From Pseudomonadota bacterium (GTDB taxonomy: Bacteria; Pseudomonadota; Gammaproteobacteria; Burkholderiales; Burkholderiaceae_F): a stretch of 64,000 bases of DNA. The notes under the pieces were generated by a model. The model was given only the letters and a program-made list of their open reading frames with translations, was not told the DNA's origin and did not search any database. How positions within the stretch are numbered: position 1 is the stretch's first letter; every line of letters begins with the position of its first letter. Positions 1-8,711 of the stretch are shown one piece after another. The position numbers were made by a program, and so were the translations under genes. The stretch covers positions 1-64,000 of the forward strand of contig JAKOQB010000095.1 in the NCBI GenBank assembly GCA_029778535.1. The letters are read 5' to 3'.

Positions 1-711
1 GCGCGCGCGGTGGCCGCGAACGTCAACCCAAGGCTGCTGTATCAGCGGCTCGTCGACCGCGCCGAACTGCCTGACGAGTTCGCGCAGGCGATCGGCCGCT
101 ATCGCTGCGGCTCGGGGTCGTTCCGCGTCAACGTCGCGCTGTCCGAGCTGCCGGATTTCACCTGCCTGCCGGGAACGCGGCCGCAGCCGCACCACGCCAG
201 CGGCATCGTGTTCGCGCCTTCGCTCGACGCGATGGATCAGGCATGGCGCGACGCGCGGGAGCGCGGCTTCGCACGCGCGCCGATCGTCGAGATGCTCATT
301 CCGAGCGTGGTCGACGATTCGCTGGCGCCGCCGGGCGCGCACGTCGCGAGCCTCTTCGCGCAGCAGTTCCGCCCCGACGCCGATTGGGATCGGCTGAAGG
401 ACGCGGCGGTGCAGGCGATCTTCGACGTGGTGCAGTCGTACTGCCCGAATTTCCGCCGTTCGCTGCTCGGCTTTCGCGCCTGGTCGCCGCTCGATCTGGA
501 GCGCGAGTTCGGCCTCGTCGGCGGCGACATCCTGCACGGCCAGATGACGCTCGATCAGTTGTTTTCGCTGCGCCCGGTTTACGGCCATGCGCGCTATCGC
601 GGTCCGATCGCAGGGCTGTATCACTGCGGCGCCGGCGCGCATCCGGGCGGCGGGGTCAGCGGCGCGCCGGGACACAACGCGGCGCGCGAGATCGCCCGCG
701 ACCTGCGTTAA
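1..711 (+). CDS. FAD-dependent amine oxidoreductase, phytoene desaturase/PYROXD2-like (C-terminal part)
   Basis: The reading frame is already open at base 1, so the N-terminus with the FAD-binding Rossmann fold is probably outside the window; a GTG at position 10 is only a frame-internal candidate. The visible 230 or so residues resemble the C-terminal half of phytoene-dehydrogenase-like flavoproteins of the PYROXD2 type. The closing motif GAGAHPGGGVSGAPG followed by NAAREI matches the FAD-contacting C-terminal segment of that family. Substrate cannot be told: no carotenoid genes are nearby, so a general amine or alkene oxidoreductase is as likely as a carotenoid enzyme. It converges on putA, and the two stop codons overlap by four bases (TTAA). 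Confidence 0.75.
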   Translation, partial: ARAVAANVNPRLLYQRLVDRAELPDEFAQAIGRYRCGSGSFRVNVALSELPDFTCLPGTRPQPHHASGIVFAPSLDAMDQAWRDARERGFARAPIVEMLIPSVVDDSLAPPGAHVASLFAQQFRPDADWDRLKDAAVQAIFDVVQSYCPNFRRSLLGFRAWSPLDLEREFGLVGGDILHGQMTLDQLFSLRPVYGHARYRGPIAGLYHCGAGAHPGGGVSGAPGHNAAREIARDLR

Positions 712-3700
712 CCGGCCAGCCCCGCGGCCAGTTCGACGTTGCCGCCCGCCGCGGCGGTGTTGATCGTCAGCGTGCGTTCGGTGCAGAAGCGCAGCAGGTA
801 GTGCGGGCCGCCGGCCTTCGGCCCCGTGCCCGACAGTCCTTCGCCGCCGAACGGCTGCACGCCGACCACCGCGCCGATCATGTTGCGGTTCACGTAGAGG
901 TTGCCGGCGCGGATGCGGCGCGCCACCTGCTCGACGCGCGCGTCGAGCCGCGTGTGCAGCCCGCAGGTGAGCCCGTAGCCGGTGGCGTTGATCGCGTCGA
1001 GCACCGCGTCGAGCTTCAGCTTGTCGAAGCGCACCACGTGCAGGATCGGACCGAAGTGCTCCTGCGTCAGCTGCGTGATCGATTCGATCTCGCAGGCAAC
1101 CGGCGCGAAGTAGTGGCCGTTGAGTCCCGCCGGCAGATCGCATTCGTGGATGCGCCTGGCGTTCGCGCGCAGCCAGTCGCGCTGCCGCCGTAGGGCCGCG
1201 AGCTGCTCGGCGTCGATCACCGGGCCCACGTCGGTGCGCGGGTCGGCCGGATCGCCGATGCGCAGTTCGCGCATCGCGCCAGCGATCATCGCCAGCACCG
1301 AGTCGGCGATCTCGCTCTGCAGATACAGCACGCGCAGCGCGCTGCAGCGCTGGCCGCAGGAGCGAAAGCTGCTGGCGATCACCGCGTCGCACACCTGTTC
1401 CGGCAGCGCGGTCGAGTCGACGATCATCGCGTTCTGCCCGCCGGTCTCACCGATCAGCACGCCGATCGGCGCGTCACGCGTCGCCAGCGCGCGGTTGATC
1501 GCGCGCGCGGTCGCGATCGACCCCGTGAACGCGACACCCGCGATGCGCGGATCCGACGTCAGCGCCGCGCCGACGCTTTCGCCGCGACCCGGCAGGAGCT
1601 GCAGCACGTCGCGCGGCACGCCGGCCGCGTGCATCAGGCGCACCGCGTCGAAGGCGACCAGCGGCGTCTGCTCGGCGGGCTTGGCGAGCACCGCGTTGCC
1701 GGTGACGAGCGCGGCGGCGATCTGCCCGCTGAAGATCGCGAGCGGGAAGTTCCACGGGCTGATGCAGACGAACACGCCGCGGCCGCCGAGCCGCAGCCGG
1801 TTCGCTTCGCCGACCGGGCCGGGCAGCGTCTGCTCGGCCAGATCCAGCTCGGCCCGTGCCGCGTAGTAGCGCAGGAAATCGACCGCCTCGCGCACTTCGA
1901 GGTGCGCGTCGAGCAGCGTCTTGCCGGCTTCCTTCACCAGTCGCGCGACCAGGTCGTCGTGCGCGGCCTCAAACGCATCGGCGCAGCGGCGCAGCAGTGT
2001 CGCGCGCTGCGTCACCGGCAGCGCGGCCCAGCCGCGCTGCGCATTGACCGCGACGGCGACGGCGGTGCTCGCGTCCTCGTTCGTCGCCTCGACGATCGTG
2101 CCGACGGTTTCGGCCAGTCGCGCGGGATTCTTCACCGCGAGCGCTTCGCGCGACCGCATCGCACCGTCGATCAGCGGCGCGGCATCGAGCGCCGGCAGCC
2201 GCGCGACATGGCGCGTGAGCGCGGCCAGCGTCGGCGCGTGCTGCAGGTCGATGCCGCGCGAGTTGGCACGTTCGTCAAAGAGCCGCGCGCCGGTGCGCAG
2301 CGCGGCCGTCAGCGTGCCTTGTCGCGTCGCGCGCTCGGCGAGCGCCAATGGATCGTCGACCAGGCTTTCGGCCGGCACCGACTTGTCGGAGATCCGGTGC
2401 ACGAACGACGAATTCGCGCCGTTCTCCAGCAGGCGCCGCACCAGGTAGGCGAGCAGATCGCGGAATTCGCCCACCGGCGCGTACACGCGCACGCGCGCGG
2501 CGGGCTGATCGGCGAGCAACGCGGCGTACAGCGGCGCGCCCATGCCGTGCAGGCGCTGGAATTCGTGGCGCGAATGCGGATGACGTCGCCCGAGCTCGAC
2601 GATGGTCGCGGCCGTCAGCGCGTTGTGGGTGGCGAACTGCGAGTACACGAGATCGCCCGCCGCCAGCAGCCGCTCGGCAAACACCGCGTACGCGAGATCG
2701 CTCGCCCACTTGTGCGTGAACACCGGAAAGCCCGCCAGCCCCTGCTCCTGCGCGCGCTTGATCTCGGCGTCCCAGTAGGCGCCCTTGACCAGCCGCACCG
2801 CGAGCGGCCGGCCGAGCTCGCGCGCGCACGCGAGCAGGTGATCGATCGCGTTGCCGGCGCGCGGCAGATACGCCTGCACCGCCAGCCCGAGTCCCGGCCA
2901 GTCCTTCAGTTGCGGCTCGCGCATCAGCCGCTCGACCAGCGCGATCTGCAGTTCGAGCCGATCGGATTCCTCCGCGTCGACGGCGAAATTGATGTCGGCG
3001 TCGCGCGCGAGCAGCGCCAGCTCGACCAGCCGCGGATATAACTCGCGCTCGACGCGATCGAACTGCGTGGTTTCCAGCCGCGGGTGGACCGCGGACAGCT
3101 TGACGGAGATTCCGTCGCGTTCGAACCAGGGGCGGGAATCGCGCGTGCTCCTGAGCGCGGCGACCGCGGCCGCGTACGCATCGAAATTGCGGCGTGCGTC
3201 GGCCGCGGTGCGTACGCCTTCGCCGAGCATGTCGAACGAATACGTCTCGCGCGGGTCGGGGCGGCGCGCCGCGCGCGCGGTCGCGGCCGACAGGCTGGAC
3301 GCGAAAACGAACTGCTCGCCGAAGCGGCGGATGCCCTCGATCACCAGCGGCCGCAGCGTCGTGCGCGCCAGCCAGGCGCGCACCGCGCTCGCGTCGGCGC
3401 CGGCCTGCAGCTCGGCGTCGCTCGCGGTGTGGCCGGCGATCTTCAGCGCGGTGCTGAGCACGCGCTGCATCAGGCCCTCGCCGTCGCCCGAGTGCGCGGA
3501 GCGAAAGGCGGCGAGCTTCTCCGCGATCAGCCACGTCTGCGTCTCCGCATCGGGCGCGCGCAGCAGCGCTTCGGCGAGCCGCAACAGCGCGATGCCCTCG
3601 GCGCTCGCGAGGGGAAACGACGCGAGCAGGTTCTGCGCCGACAGCCACCCGGCGTCGGCCGCGCGCACTGCCGCGATGTACTGCAGCGCGCGCGCGTGAG

Positions 3701-3836
3701 CGGCGCTGCGCACTTCGGCCGGCGCAGCGGCCGCGAGCAGGCGCTCGATCTGCTCGCCTTCTTCGGCGGCCGGATCGCCGAGAGCAGGCAGGCGATCCAG
3801 CGCGTCGATGAAGTCTGCCACGTCGATCTCGTTCAT
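708..3836 (-). CDS. putA: Bifunctional proline dehydrogenase / L-glutamate-gamma-semialdehyde dehydrogenase PutA
   Basis: Oxidises proline to glutamate in two steps, with FAD in the proline dehydrogenase barrel and NAD+ in the semialdehyde dehydrogenase. The 1042-residue protein begins at the ATG ending at 3836, preceded by a GGAG-containing ribosome site; an upstream in-frame ATG has no such site. The N-terminal half holds the PRODH motifs GISVKLSAVHPR, RLVKGAYWDAEIK and EFQRLHGMGAP. The C-terminal half is an aldehyde dehydrogenase with SPWNFPLAIFSGQ, GETGGQNA and the catalytic Cys831 in SCGQRCSALR. Trifunctional PutA proteins (about 1300 residues) carry an N-terminal ribbon-helix-helix DNA-binding domain; this one starts directly with the PRODH arm, so it should not repress itself. 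No putP is adjacent. Confidence 0.95.
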   Translation of the reverse strand: MNEIDVADFIDALDRLPALGDPAAEEGEQIERLLAAAAPAEVRSAAHARALQYIAAVRAADAGWLSAQNLLASFPLASAEGIALLRLAEALLRAPDAETQTWLIAEKLAAFRSAHSGDGEGLMQRVLSTALKIAGHTASDAELQAGADASAVRAWLARTTLRPLVIEGIRRFGEQFVFASSLSAATARAARRPDPRETYSFDMLGEGVRTAADARRNFDAYAAAVAALRSTRDSRPWFERDGISVKLSAVHPRLETTQFDRVERELYPRLVELALLARDADINFAVDAEESDRLELQIALVERLMREPQLKDWPGLGLAVQAYLPRAGNAIDHLLACARELGRPLAVRLVKGAYWDAEIKRAQEQGLAGFPVFTHKWASDLAYAVFAERLLAAGDLVYSQFATHNALTAATIVELGRRHPHSRHEFQRLHGMGAPLYAALLADQPAARVRVYAPVGEFRDLLAYLVRRLLENGANSSFVHRISDKSVPAESLVDDPLALAERATRQGTLTAALRTGARLFDERANSRGIDLQHAPTLAALTRHVARLPALDAAPLIDGAMRSREALAVKNPARLAETVGTIVEATNEDASTAVAVAVNAQRGWAALPVTQRATLLRRCADAFEAAHDDLVARLVKEAGKTLLDAHLEVREAVDFLRYYAARAELDLAEQTLPGPVGEANRLRLGGRGVFVCISPWNFPLAIFSGQIAAALVTGNAVLAKPAEQTPLVAFDAVRLMHAAGVPRDVLQLLPGRGESVGAALTSDPRIAGVAFTGSIATARAINRALATRDAPIGVLIGETGGQNAMIVDSTALPEQVCDAVIASSFRSCGQRCSALRVLYLQSEIADSVLAMIAGAMRELRIGDPADPRTDVGPVIDAEQLAALRRQRDWLRANARRIHECDLPAGLNGHYFAPVACEIESITQLTQEHFGPILHVVRFDKLKLDAVLDAINATGYGLTCGLHTRLDARVEQVARRIRAGNLYVNRNMIGAVVGVQPFGGEGLSGTGPKAGGPHYLLRFCTERTLTINTAAAGGNVELAAGLAG

Positions 3837-3948
3837 CGATGGTCTCCGGGCTCCTGAATGCGGCGGCAATCTATCACCGCGCCGCTGCCGCAACGGCGGT
3901 GCTGACTACAATCGGCTTCCCGATTCTGTCGCACCGCCGACGGCCCCG

Positions 3949-4383
3949 ATGACAGCGTTGCAGTTCTCGGAAGAGGCCGGCTACGTCGGGCTCGCCATCT
4001 CCAGCTTCGTTTCCGCGACCCTGCTGCCGGGCGGGTCGGAGGTCGTGCTGGTCGCGCTCGTGCAGAAGTTCCCCGAGGCATTCTGGCGCGCGATCCTGGT
4101 GGCGACCGTCGGCAACACGGCGGGCGGAATGACCTCGTACGCGCTCGGCCGCCTGCTGCCGAACTGCGTCGAGCACAGGGCAATCATCCACCTGCACCGC
4201 TACGGTTACTGGGCGCTGCTGCTTTCGTGGCTGCCGATCGTCGGCGACGCGCTGTGCGTGGCGGCGGGCTGGCTGCGTTTCAACCCCTGGCTGTCGGCGC
4301 TGTTGCTGGCGGCCGGCAAGTGCGGGCGCTACGCGCTGCTCGCGGGCGGATGGGCGTGGTTCGCCGCGCGAGGAATGACGTGA
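3949..4383 (+). CDS. YqaA family membrane protein (SNARE-associated/DedA-like)
   Basis: A 144-residue integral membrane protein of the YqaA type, a short relative of the DedA/SNARE-associated (VTT) family. It begins MTALQFSEEAGYVGLA and contains the family-typical segments LLPGGSEVVLVALV and VGNTAGGMTSYALGRLLP, followed by a re-entrant-like stretch YGYWALLLSWLPIVGDALCV. Function is not established for this subfamily; related DedA proteins take part in lipid flipping and proton-dependent transport. The ATG at 3949 was chosen because homology begins there; a TACAAT sequence at 3907 could be its -10 box. Divergent from putA. Confidence 0.85.
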   Translation: MTALQFSEEAGYVGLAISSFVSATLLPGGSEVVLVALVQKFPEAFWRAILVATVGNTAGGMTSYALGRLLPNCVEHRAIIHLHRYGYWALLLSWLPIVGDALCVAAGWLRFNPWLSALLLAAGKCGRYALLAGGWAWFAARGMT

Positions 4384-4420
4384 GGCGCGTTCGCGCGTCG
4401 GCCTCGCTGCATCGCGTTCG

Positions 4421-4426
4421 TATAAT
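4421..4426 (+). promoter_or_regulatory. Candidate -10 box for the etfBA operon
   Basis: A perfect TATAAT lies 48 bases upstream of the etfB ATG. The -35 region at the normal distance (TCGGCC) is poor, so an activator may be involved or the match may be chance. Confidence 0.5.
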
Positions 4427-4473
4427 CGAGCGCCAGATCCGATCCCTCCCATCCCCTCGAAGAAGATGAAGCC

Positions 4474-5223
4474 ATGAAAGTGCTCGTTCCGGTCAAGCGC
4501 GTCGTCGACTACAACGTCAAGGTCCGGGTCAAGTCGGACCAGACCGGGGTCGACATCGCGAACGTCAAGATGTCGATGAATCCGTTCGACGAGATCGCCG
4601 TCGAAGAAGCGGTGCGGTTGAAGGAGGCCGGCGCGGCCACCGAGATCGTCGCGGTGTCGTGCGGTGTGGCGCAGTGTCAGGAAACGCTGCGCACCGCGAT
4701 GGCGATCGGTGCCGACCGCGCGATCCTGGTCGAGAGCGACGCCGAGCTGCAGCCGCTGGCGGTCGCCAAGATCCTGAAGGCGCTGGTCGACAAGGAAAAA
4801 CCGAGTCTGATCCTGTGCGGCAAGCAGGCGATCGACGACGACGCCAACCAGACCGGGCAGATGCTCGCGGCGCTGGCGGACCTGTCGCAGGCGACCTTCG
4901 TGTCGAAACTGAAGATCGCCGACGGCGCGGCGACCGCGACGCGCGAGGTCGACGGCGGGCTGGAAACGATCTCGATCAAGCTGCCCGCGGTCGTCACCGT
5001 CGATCTGCGGCTGAACGAGCCGCGCTACGTGACGCTGCCGAACATCATGAAGGCGAAGAAGAAGCCGCTGCAGACAATGAAGCCGGCCGATCTCGGCGTC
5101 GATCCCGCGCCGCGTATCAAGACGCTGAAGGTCACCGATCCGCCGGCGCGCAAGGCCGGCGTGAAAGTGCCCGACGTGGCCACGCTGGTGGCCAAGCTGA
5201 AGAACGAAGCGAAGTGCATCTAG
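4474..5223 (+). CDS. etfB: Electron transfer flavoprotein beta subunit
   Basis: Beta subunit of the heterodimeric electron transfer flavoprotein, which takes electrons from acyl-CoA dehydrogenases and passes them to ETF:quinone oxidoreductase. The 249-residue protein has the usual length and starts [20 protein letters not shown]. The EtfB signature lies around [23 protein letters not shown], and AMP-binding residues are expected in the N-terminal half. The start is preceded by a purine-rich GAAGAAGATGAAG stretch. etfA follows after 13 bases and an acyl-CoA dehydrogenase comes next, which points to a housekeeping (group I) ETF used in beta-oxidation and amino acid catabolism. Confidence 0.97.
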   Translation: MKVLVPVKRVVDYNVKVRVKSDQTGVDIANVKMSMNPFDEIAVEEAVRLKEAGAATEIVAVSCGVAQCQETLRTAMAIGADRAILVESDAELQPLAVAKILKALVDKEKPSLILCGKQAIDDDANQTGQMLAALADLSQATFVSKLKIADGAATATREVDGGLETISIKLPAVVTVDLRLNEPRYVTLPNIMKAKKKPLQTMKPADLGVDPAPRIKTLKVTDPPARKAGVKVPDVATLVAKLKNEAKCI

Positions 5224-5236
5224 CGCAGAGGACGAG

Positions 5237-6166
5237 ATGACAGCTCTTGTATTGGCAGAACACGACCAGGTCCATCTGCGCGCGGCGACGCTGAACACCG
5301 TCACCGCCGCCGCGAAAGCGGGCGGCGACGTGCACGTGCTCGTCGTCGGGCACAACTGCGCGGGCGCGGCGGCGCACGCGGCGAAGCTCGCCGGCGTGAG
5401 CAAGGTGCTGGTGGCGGACGCACCGCACTTCGCCGACGGGCTGGCGGAGAACGTCGCCGCGCAGGTGCTCGCGGTGGCAAAGGGCTATTCGCACGTCTTT
5501 GCGCCGGCGACCGCATACGGCAAGAACATCCTGCCGCGCGTGGCGGCCAAGCTCGACGCCGCGATGGTGTCCGACATCATCGGCGTGCAGTCTCCCGACA
5601 CCTTCACGCGGCCGATCTACGCGGGCAACGCGATCGCAACCGTGCAGGTCGCCGATCCGGTCAAGGTGGTATCGGCGCGGCCGACCAACTTCGACGCGGC
5701 GGCGGAGGGCGGCAGCGCGGCGGTCGAGAACGTGGCGGCGGTGGCCGACACCGGGATGTCGAAGTTCGTGTCGCGCGACGTGGCCAAGAGCGACCGGCCC
5801 GAGCTGCAAGGGGCCAAGGTCGTCGTGTCGGGCGGCCGCGGCATGGGCTCGGCGGAGAACTTCAAGCTGCTGGAGCCGCTGGCCGACAAGCTCGGCGCCG
5901 CGCTCGGCGCTTCGCGCGCCGCGGTCGACGCGGGCTACGCGCCCAACGACTGGCAGGTCGGGCAGACCGGCAAGGTGGTCGCGCCGCAGCTCTACGTCGC
6001 GGTCGGCATCTCGGGCGCGATCCAGCACCTCGCGGGCATGAAGGACAGCAAGGTCATCGTCGCGATCAACAAGGATCCGGAGGCGCCGATCTTCTCGGTC
6101 GCCGACTACGGACTGGTCGCGGACCTGTTCGAGGCGGTGCCCGCGCTGGTCAAAGAACTCGGCTGA
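5237..6166 (+). CDS. etfA: Electron transfer flavoprotein alpha subunit
   Basis: FAD-carrying alpha subunit, 309 residues, normal length. The C-terminal FAD-binding domain is recognisable from [14 protein letters not shown], then [20 protein letters not shown] and [16 protein letters not shown], all diagnostic of EtfA. It lies 13 bases after etfB and 19 bases before the acyl-CoA dehydrogenase, so the three form one transcription unit in which dehydrogenase and acceptor are made together. Confidence 0.97.
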   Translation: MTALVLAEHDQVHLRAATLNTVTAAAKAGGDVHVLVVGHNCAGAAAHAAKLAGVSKVLVADAPHFADGLAENVAAQVLAVAKGYSHVFAPATAYGKNILPRVAAKLDAAMVSDIIGVQSPDTFTRPIYAGNAIATVQVADPVKVVSARPTNFDAAAEGGSAAVENVAAVADTGMSKFVSRDVAKSDRPELQGAKVVVSGGRGMGSAENFKLLEPLADKLGAALGASRAAVDAGYAPNDWQVGQTGKVVAPQLYVAVGISGAIQHLAGMKDSKVIVAINKDPEAPIFSVADYGLVADLFEAVPALVKELG

Positions 6167-6185
6167 ATCTTTCTCGGAGGCGGTG

Positions 6186-7991
6186 ATGAGCTACGTCGCG
6201 CCGGTCAAGGACATGCTGTTCACGATGCGCGAGCTGGCCGGGCTCGCGCAGATCCAGAAGCTGCCGGGCTTCGAGGAGGCGACCGACGACACCGTGTCCG
6301 CGGTGCTGGAGGAGAACGCGCGCTTCATGGCGGAGGTGGTCGCGCCGCTGAATGCGATCGGCGATACCAGTCCGTCGACGTGGAACGACGGCAAGGTTTC
6401 GACCACGCCTGGCTTCAAGGAAGCGTTCCGCCAGTTCGCCGAAGCGGGCTGGCAGGGGCTGCAACATCCGTCGCAGTACGGCGGGCAGGGGCTGCCGAAG
6501 CTCGTAGGCACGCCGTGTACCGAAATGCTCAACTCGGCCAACCTGTCGTTTGCGCTGTGCCCGCTGCTGACCGACGGTGCGATCGAGGCGCTGATGACCG
6601 CGGGCTCCGAAGCGCAGCAGAAGCAGTACGTGCCGCGACTCGTCGACGGCACCTGGACCGGTACGATGAACCTGACCGAGCCGCAGGCCGGCTCCGATCT
6701 GGCGCTGGTGCGGACCAAGGCGGTGCGGCAGGCCGACGGCATCTATCGGCTGTCGGGCACCAAGATCTTCATCACGTACGGCGAGCACGATATGGCGGAG
6801 AACATCCTGCACCTCGTGCTTGCGCGCACGCCCGACGCGCCGGAGGGCGTGAAGGGCATCTCGCTCTTCATCGTTCCCAAGCTTCTCGTCAACGCCGACG
6901 GTTCGCTCGGCAAGCGCAACGACGTGTGGTGCGCGTCGATCGAGCACAAGCTCGGTATCAAGGCGAGTCCCACTGCCGTGCTGCTGTTCGGCGACAACAA
7001 GGGCGAGGTCGGGCCCGGGGCGATCGGATATCTCGTCGGCGAGGAGAACCGCGGGCTCGAGTACATGTTCATCATGATGAACGCGGCGCGCTTCGCGGTC
7101 GGCCTGCAGGGCGTCGCGATCGCCGAGCGCGCGTACCAGAAGGCGGCCGCGTACGCGAAGGAGCGCGTGCAGAGCCGCGCGGTCGAAGGATCGAGCGCGG
7201 CGGTGGCGATCATCCACCACCCGGACGTGCGCCGCATGCTGATGTTCATGCGCGCCAGCACCGAGGCGGGCCGCGCGATCGCGTACGTGGCGGCGGGTTG
7301 GTGCGACGTTGCGCACCGCCACCCCGACGCGGCGATGCGCAAGCAGGCGCGCGCGATCTACGAGCACCTGGTGCCGATCGTCAAGGGCTGGTCGACCGAG
7401 ATGTCGATCGATGTCGCCTCCACCGGCATCCAGGTTCACGGCGGCATGGGCTACATCGAGGAAACCGGCGCCGCGCAGTTCTATCGCGACGCCCGCATCC
7501 TGACGATCTACGAAGGCACGACCGCGATTCAGGCCAACGACTTCGTCGGCCGCAAGACCGTGCGCGACGGCGGCGCGGTCGCCAAGGGACTGATCGCGCA
7601 GATGCGCGCGACCGAAGCGGACCTCGCGCGTTTGTCGGCGCCGGATCTTGTCGCGATCGGCCGCCGTCTGAAGCACGCCGTCGACGATTACGCAGCCGTC
7701 GTAGACCATGTCGTTGCCAATGTGAAGGGCGATATCCGCGGCGTGTTCGCGGGATCGGTGCCGTACCTGAAATTGGCCGGCGTCGTTCATGGCGGCTGGC
7801 AGATGGCGCGCGCCGCGCTCGCCGCCCAGCGCGCGCTCGCGGCGGGCGCGGAAGACGCGAACTTCCTGCGCGCCAAGATCGCCACCGCGCGCTTCCATGC
7901 CGATCACATCCTGTCGACCTCGGGCGGGCTGCGCGCCGCCGCGATCGAAGGCGCCGAACCTACGCTGGCGATTCCGGCCGAGTTGTTCTGA
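6186..7991 (+). CDS. Acyl-CoA dehydrogenase with extended C-terminal domain (DmdC/AcdH-like)
   Basis: A 601-residue FAD enzyme that introduces a trans-2 double bond into an acyl-CoA and reduces ETF. It is longer than classical 380-residue acyl-CoA dehydrogenases because it carries the extra C-terminal domain seen in 3-methylmercaptopropionyl-CoA dehydrogenase-type proteins. Visible motifs are NLTEPQAGSDLALVRTKA (FAD-binding middle domain), VHGGMGYIEETGAAQFYRDA and ILTIYEGTTAIQANDF near the active site. The ATG at 6186 is five bases after GGAGG; a GTG directly before it (6183) is less likely. Being third in the etfBA operon makes ETF its probable electron acceptor. The substrate cannot be fixed from sequence. 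Confidence 0.93.
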   Translation: MSYVAPVKDMLFTMRELAGLAQIQKLPGFEEATDDTVSAVLEENARFMAEVVAPLNAIGDTSPSTWNDGKVSTTPGFKEAFRQFAEAGWQGLQHPSQYGGQGLPKLVGTPCTEMLNSANLSFALCPLLTDGAIEALMTAGSEAQQKQYVPRLVDGTWTGTMNLTEPQAGSDLALVRTKAVRQADGIYRLSGTKIFITYGEHDMAENILHLVLARTPDAPEGVKGISLFIVPKLLVNADGSLGKRNDVWCASIEHKLGIKASPTAVLLFGDNKGEVGPGAIGYLVGEENRGLEYMFIMMNAARFAVGLQGVAIAERAYQKAAAYAKERVQSRAVEGSSAAVAIIHHPDVRRMLMFMRASTEAGRAIAYVAAGWCDVAHRHPDAAMRKQARAIYEHLVPIVKGWSTEMSIDVASTGIQVHGGMGYIEETGAAQFYRDARILTIYEGTTAIQANDFVGRKTVRDGGAVAKGLIAQMRATEADLARLSAPDLVAIGRRLKHAVDDYAAVVDHVVANVKGDIRGVFAGSVPYLKLAGVVHGGWQMARAALAAQRALAAGAEDANFLRAKIATARFHADHILSTSGGLRAAAIEGAEPTLAIPAELF

Positions 7992-8140
7992 TCCGGGCCG
8001 CGATAGCGCAATAGGGGCGACCTATCGCGCGAATTGAGAGAAGTCATTGGTCCGTCGCGGCCACTGCGCTTAAAGTTCGTGCATCCGGGTGTGAAGTTTC
8101 TGCCCGGCTGCTCTTCTTTGACCCAGTCTGGAGACTCCCC

Positions 8141-8563
8141 ATGGCACAACTGAAAGGCTCGAAGACCGAAGGCAACCTGAAGGCCGCCTTTGCGGGCGAA
8201 TCGCAAGCGAATCGCCGCTACCTCTACTTCGCCGCCAAGGCCGACGTCGAGGGCTACAACGACGTGGCGGCAGTGTTCCGTTCCACCGCCGAAGGCGAGA
8301 CCGGGCACGCGCACGGGCACCTCGAATATCTTGAACAGGTCGGTGATCCGGCGACGGGCCTGCCGATCGGTCCGACCAAGGCGAACCTGAAGGCCGCGAT
8401 CGCGGGCGAAACGCACGAGTACACCGACATGTATCCGGGCATGGCCAAGACCGCGCGCCAGGAAGGCTTCGACGAAATCGCCGACTGGTTCGAGACGCTG
8501 GCCAAGGCCGAGCGCTCGCACGCCAACAAGTTCCAGAAGACGCTCGATACGATCGTCGACTAG
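8141..8563 (+). CDS. Rubrerythrin (diiron domain only)
   Basis: A 140-residue ferritin-like four-helix protein that probably reduces hydrogen peroxide at a diiron site. The two iron-binding signatures are visible: [10 protein letters not shown] followed by [10 protein letters not shown], and [12 protein letters not shown] followed by AERSHANKF (both ExxH). The C-terminal rubredoxin domain of classical rubrerythrin is absent, so electrons must come from a separate protein. It is the first gene of a cluster with a CCG-domain Fe-S protein and DUF3501, both on the same strand, but a good terminator lies between it and them. The ribosome site is CTGGAG, eight bases before the ATG. Confidence 0.93.
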   Translation: MAQLKGSKTEGNLKAAFAGESQANRRYLYFAAKADVEGYNDVAAVFRSTAEGETGHAHGHLEYLEQVGDPATGLPIGPTKANLKAAIAGETHEYTDMYPGMAKTARQEGFDEIADWFETLAKAERSHANKFQKTLDTIVD

Positions 8564-8650
8564 GCGTTGTTTCCGACGTGCTGGGCGCGCGGAGATAACT
8601 CTCGCGTTCGAGCGGACTTCGCTGCGCGAAGCCGCTCAACGCTCGGGCGC

Positions 8651-8675
8651 GGGCCGCTGATCAAGCGGCCCGTTT
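8651..8675 (+). terminator. Rho-independent terminator after rubrerythrin
   Basis: A 7-bp perfect GC stem (GGGCCGC and GCGGCCC around a TGATCAA loop) is followed by GTTTT. It would end or attenuate the rubrerythrin transcript before the Fe-S protein gene. A second, imperfect hairpin around CTTCG lies at about 8609-8637. Confidence 0.75.
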
Positions 8676-8711
8676 TGCTGATGTGAGCTGAAACTCGAAG
8701 AAGGAAAATCA

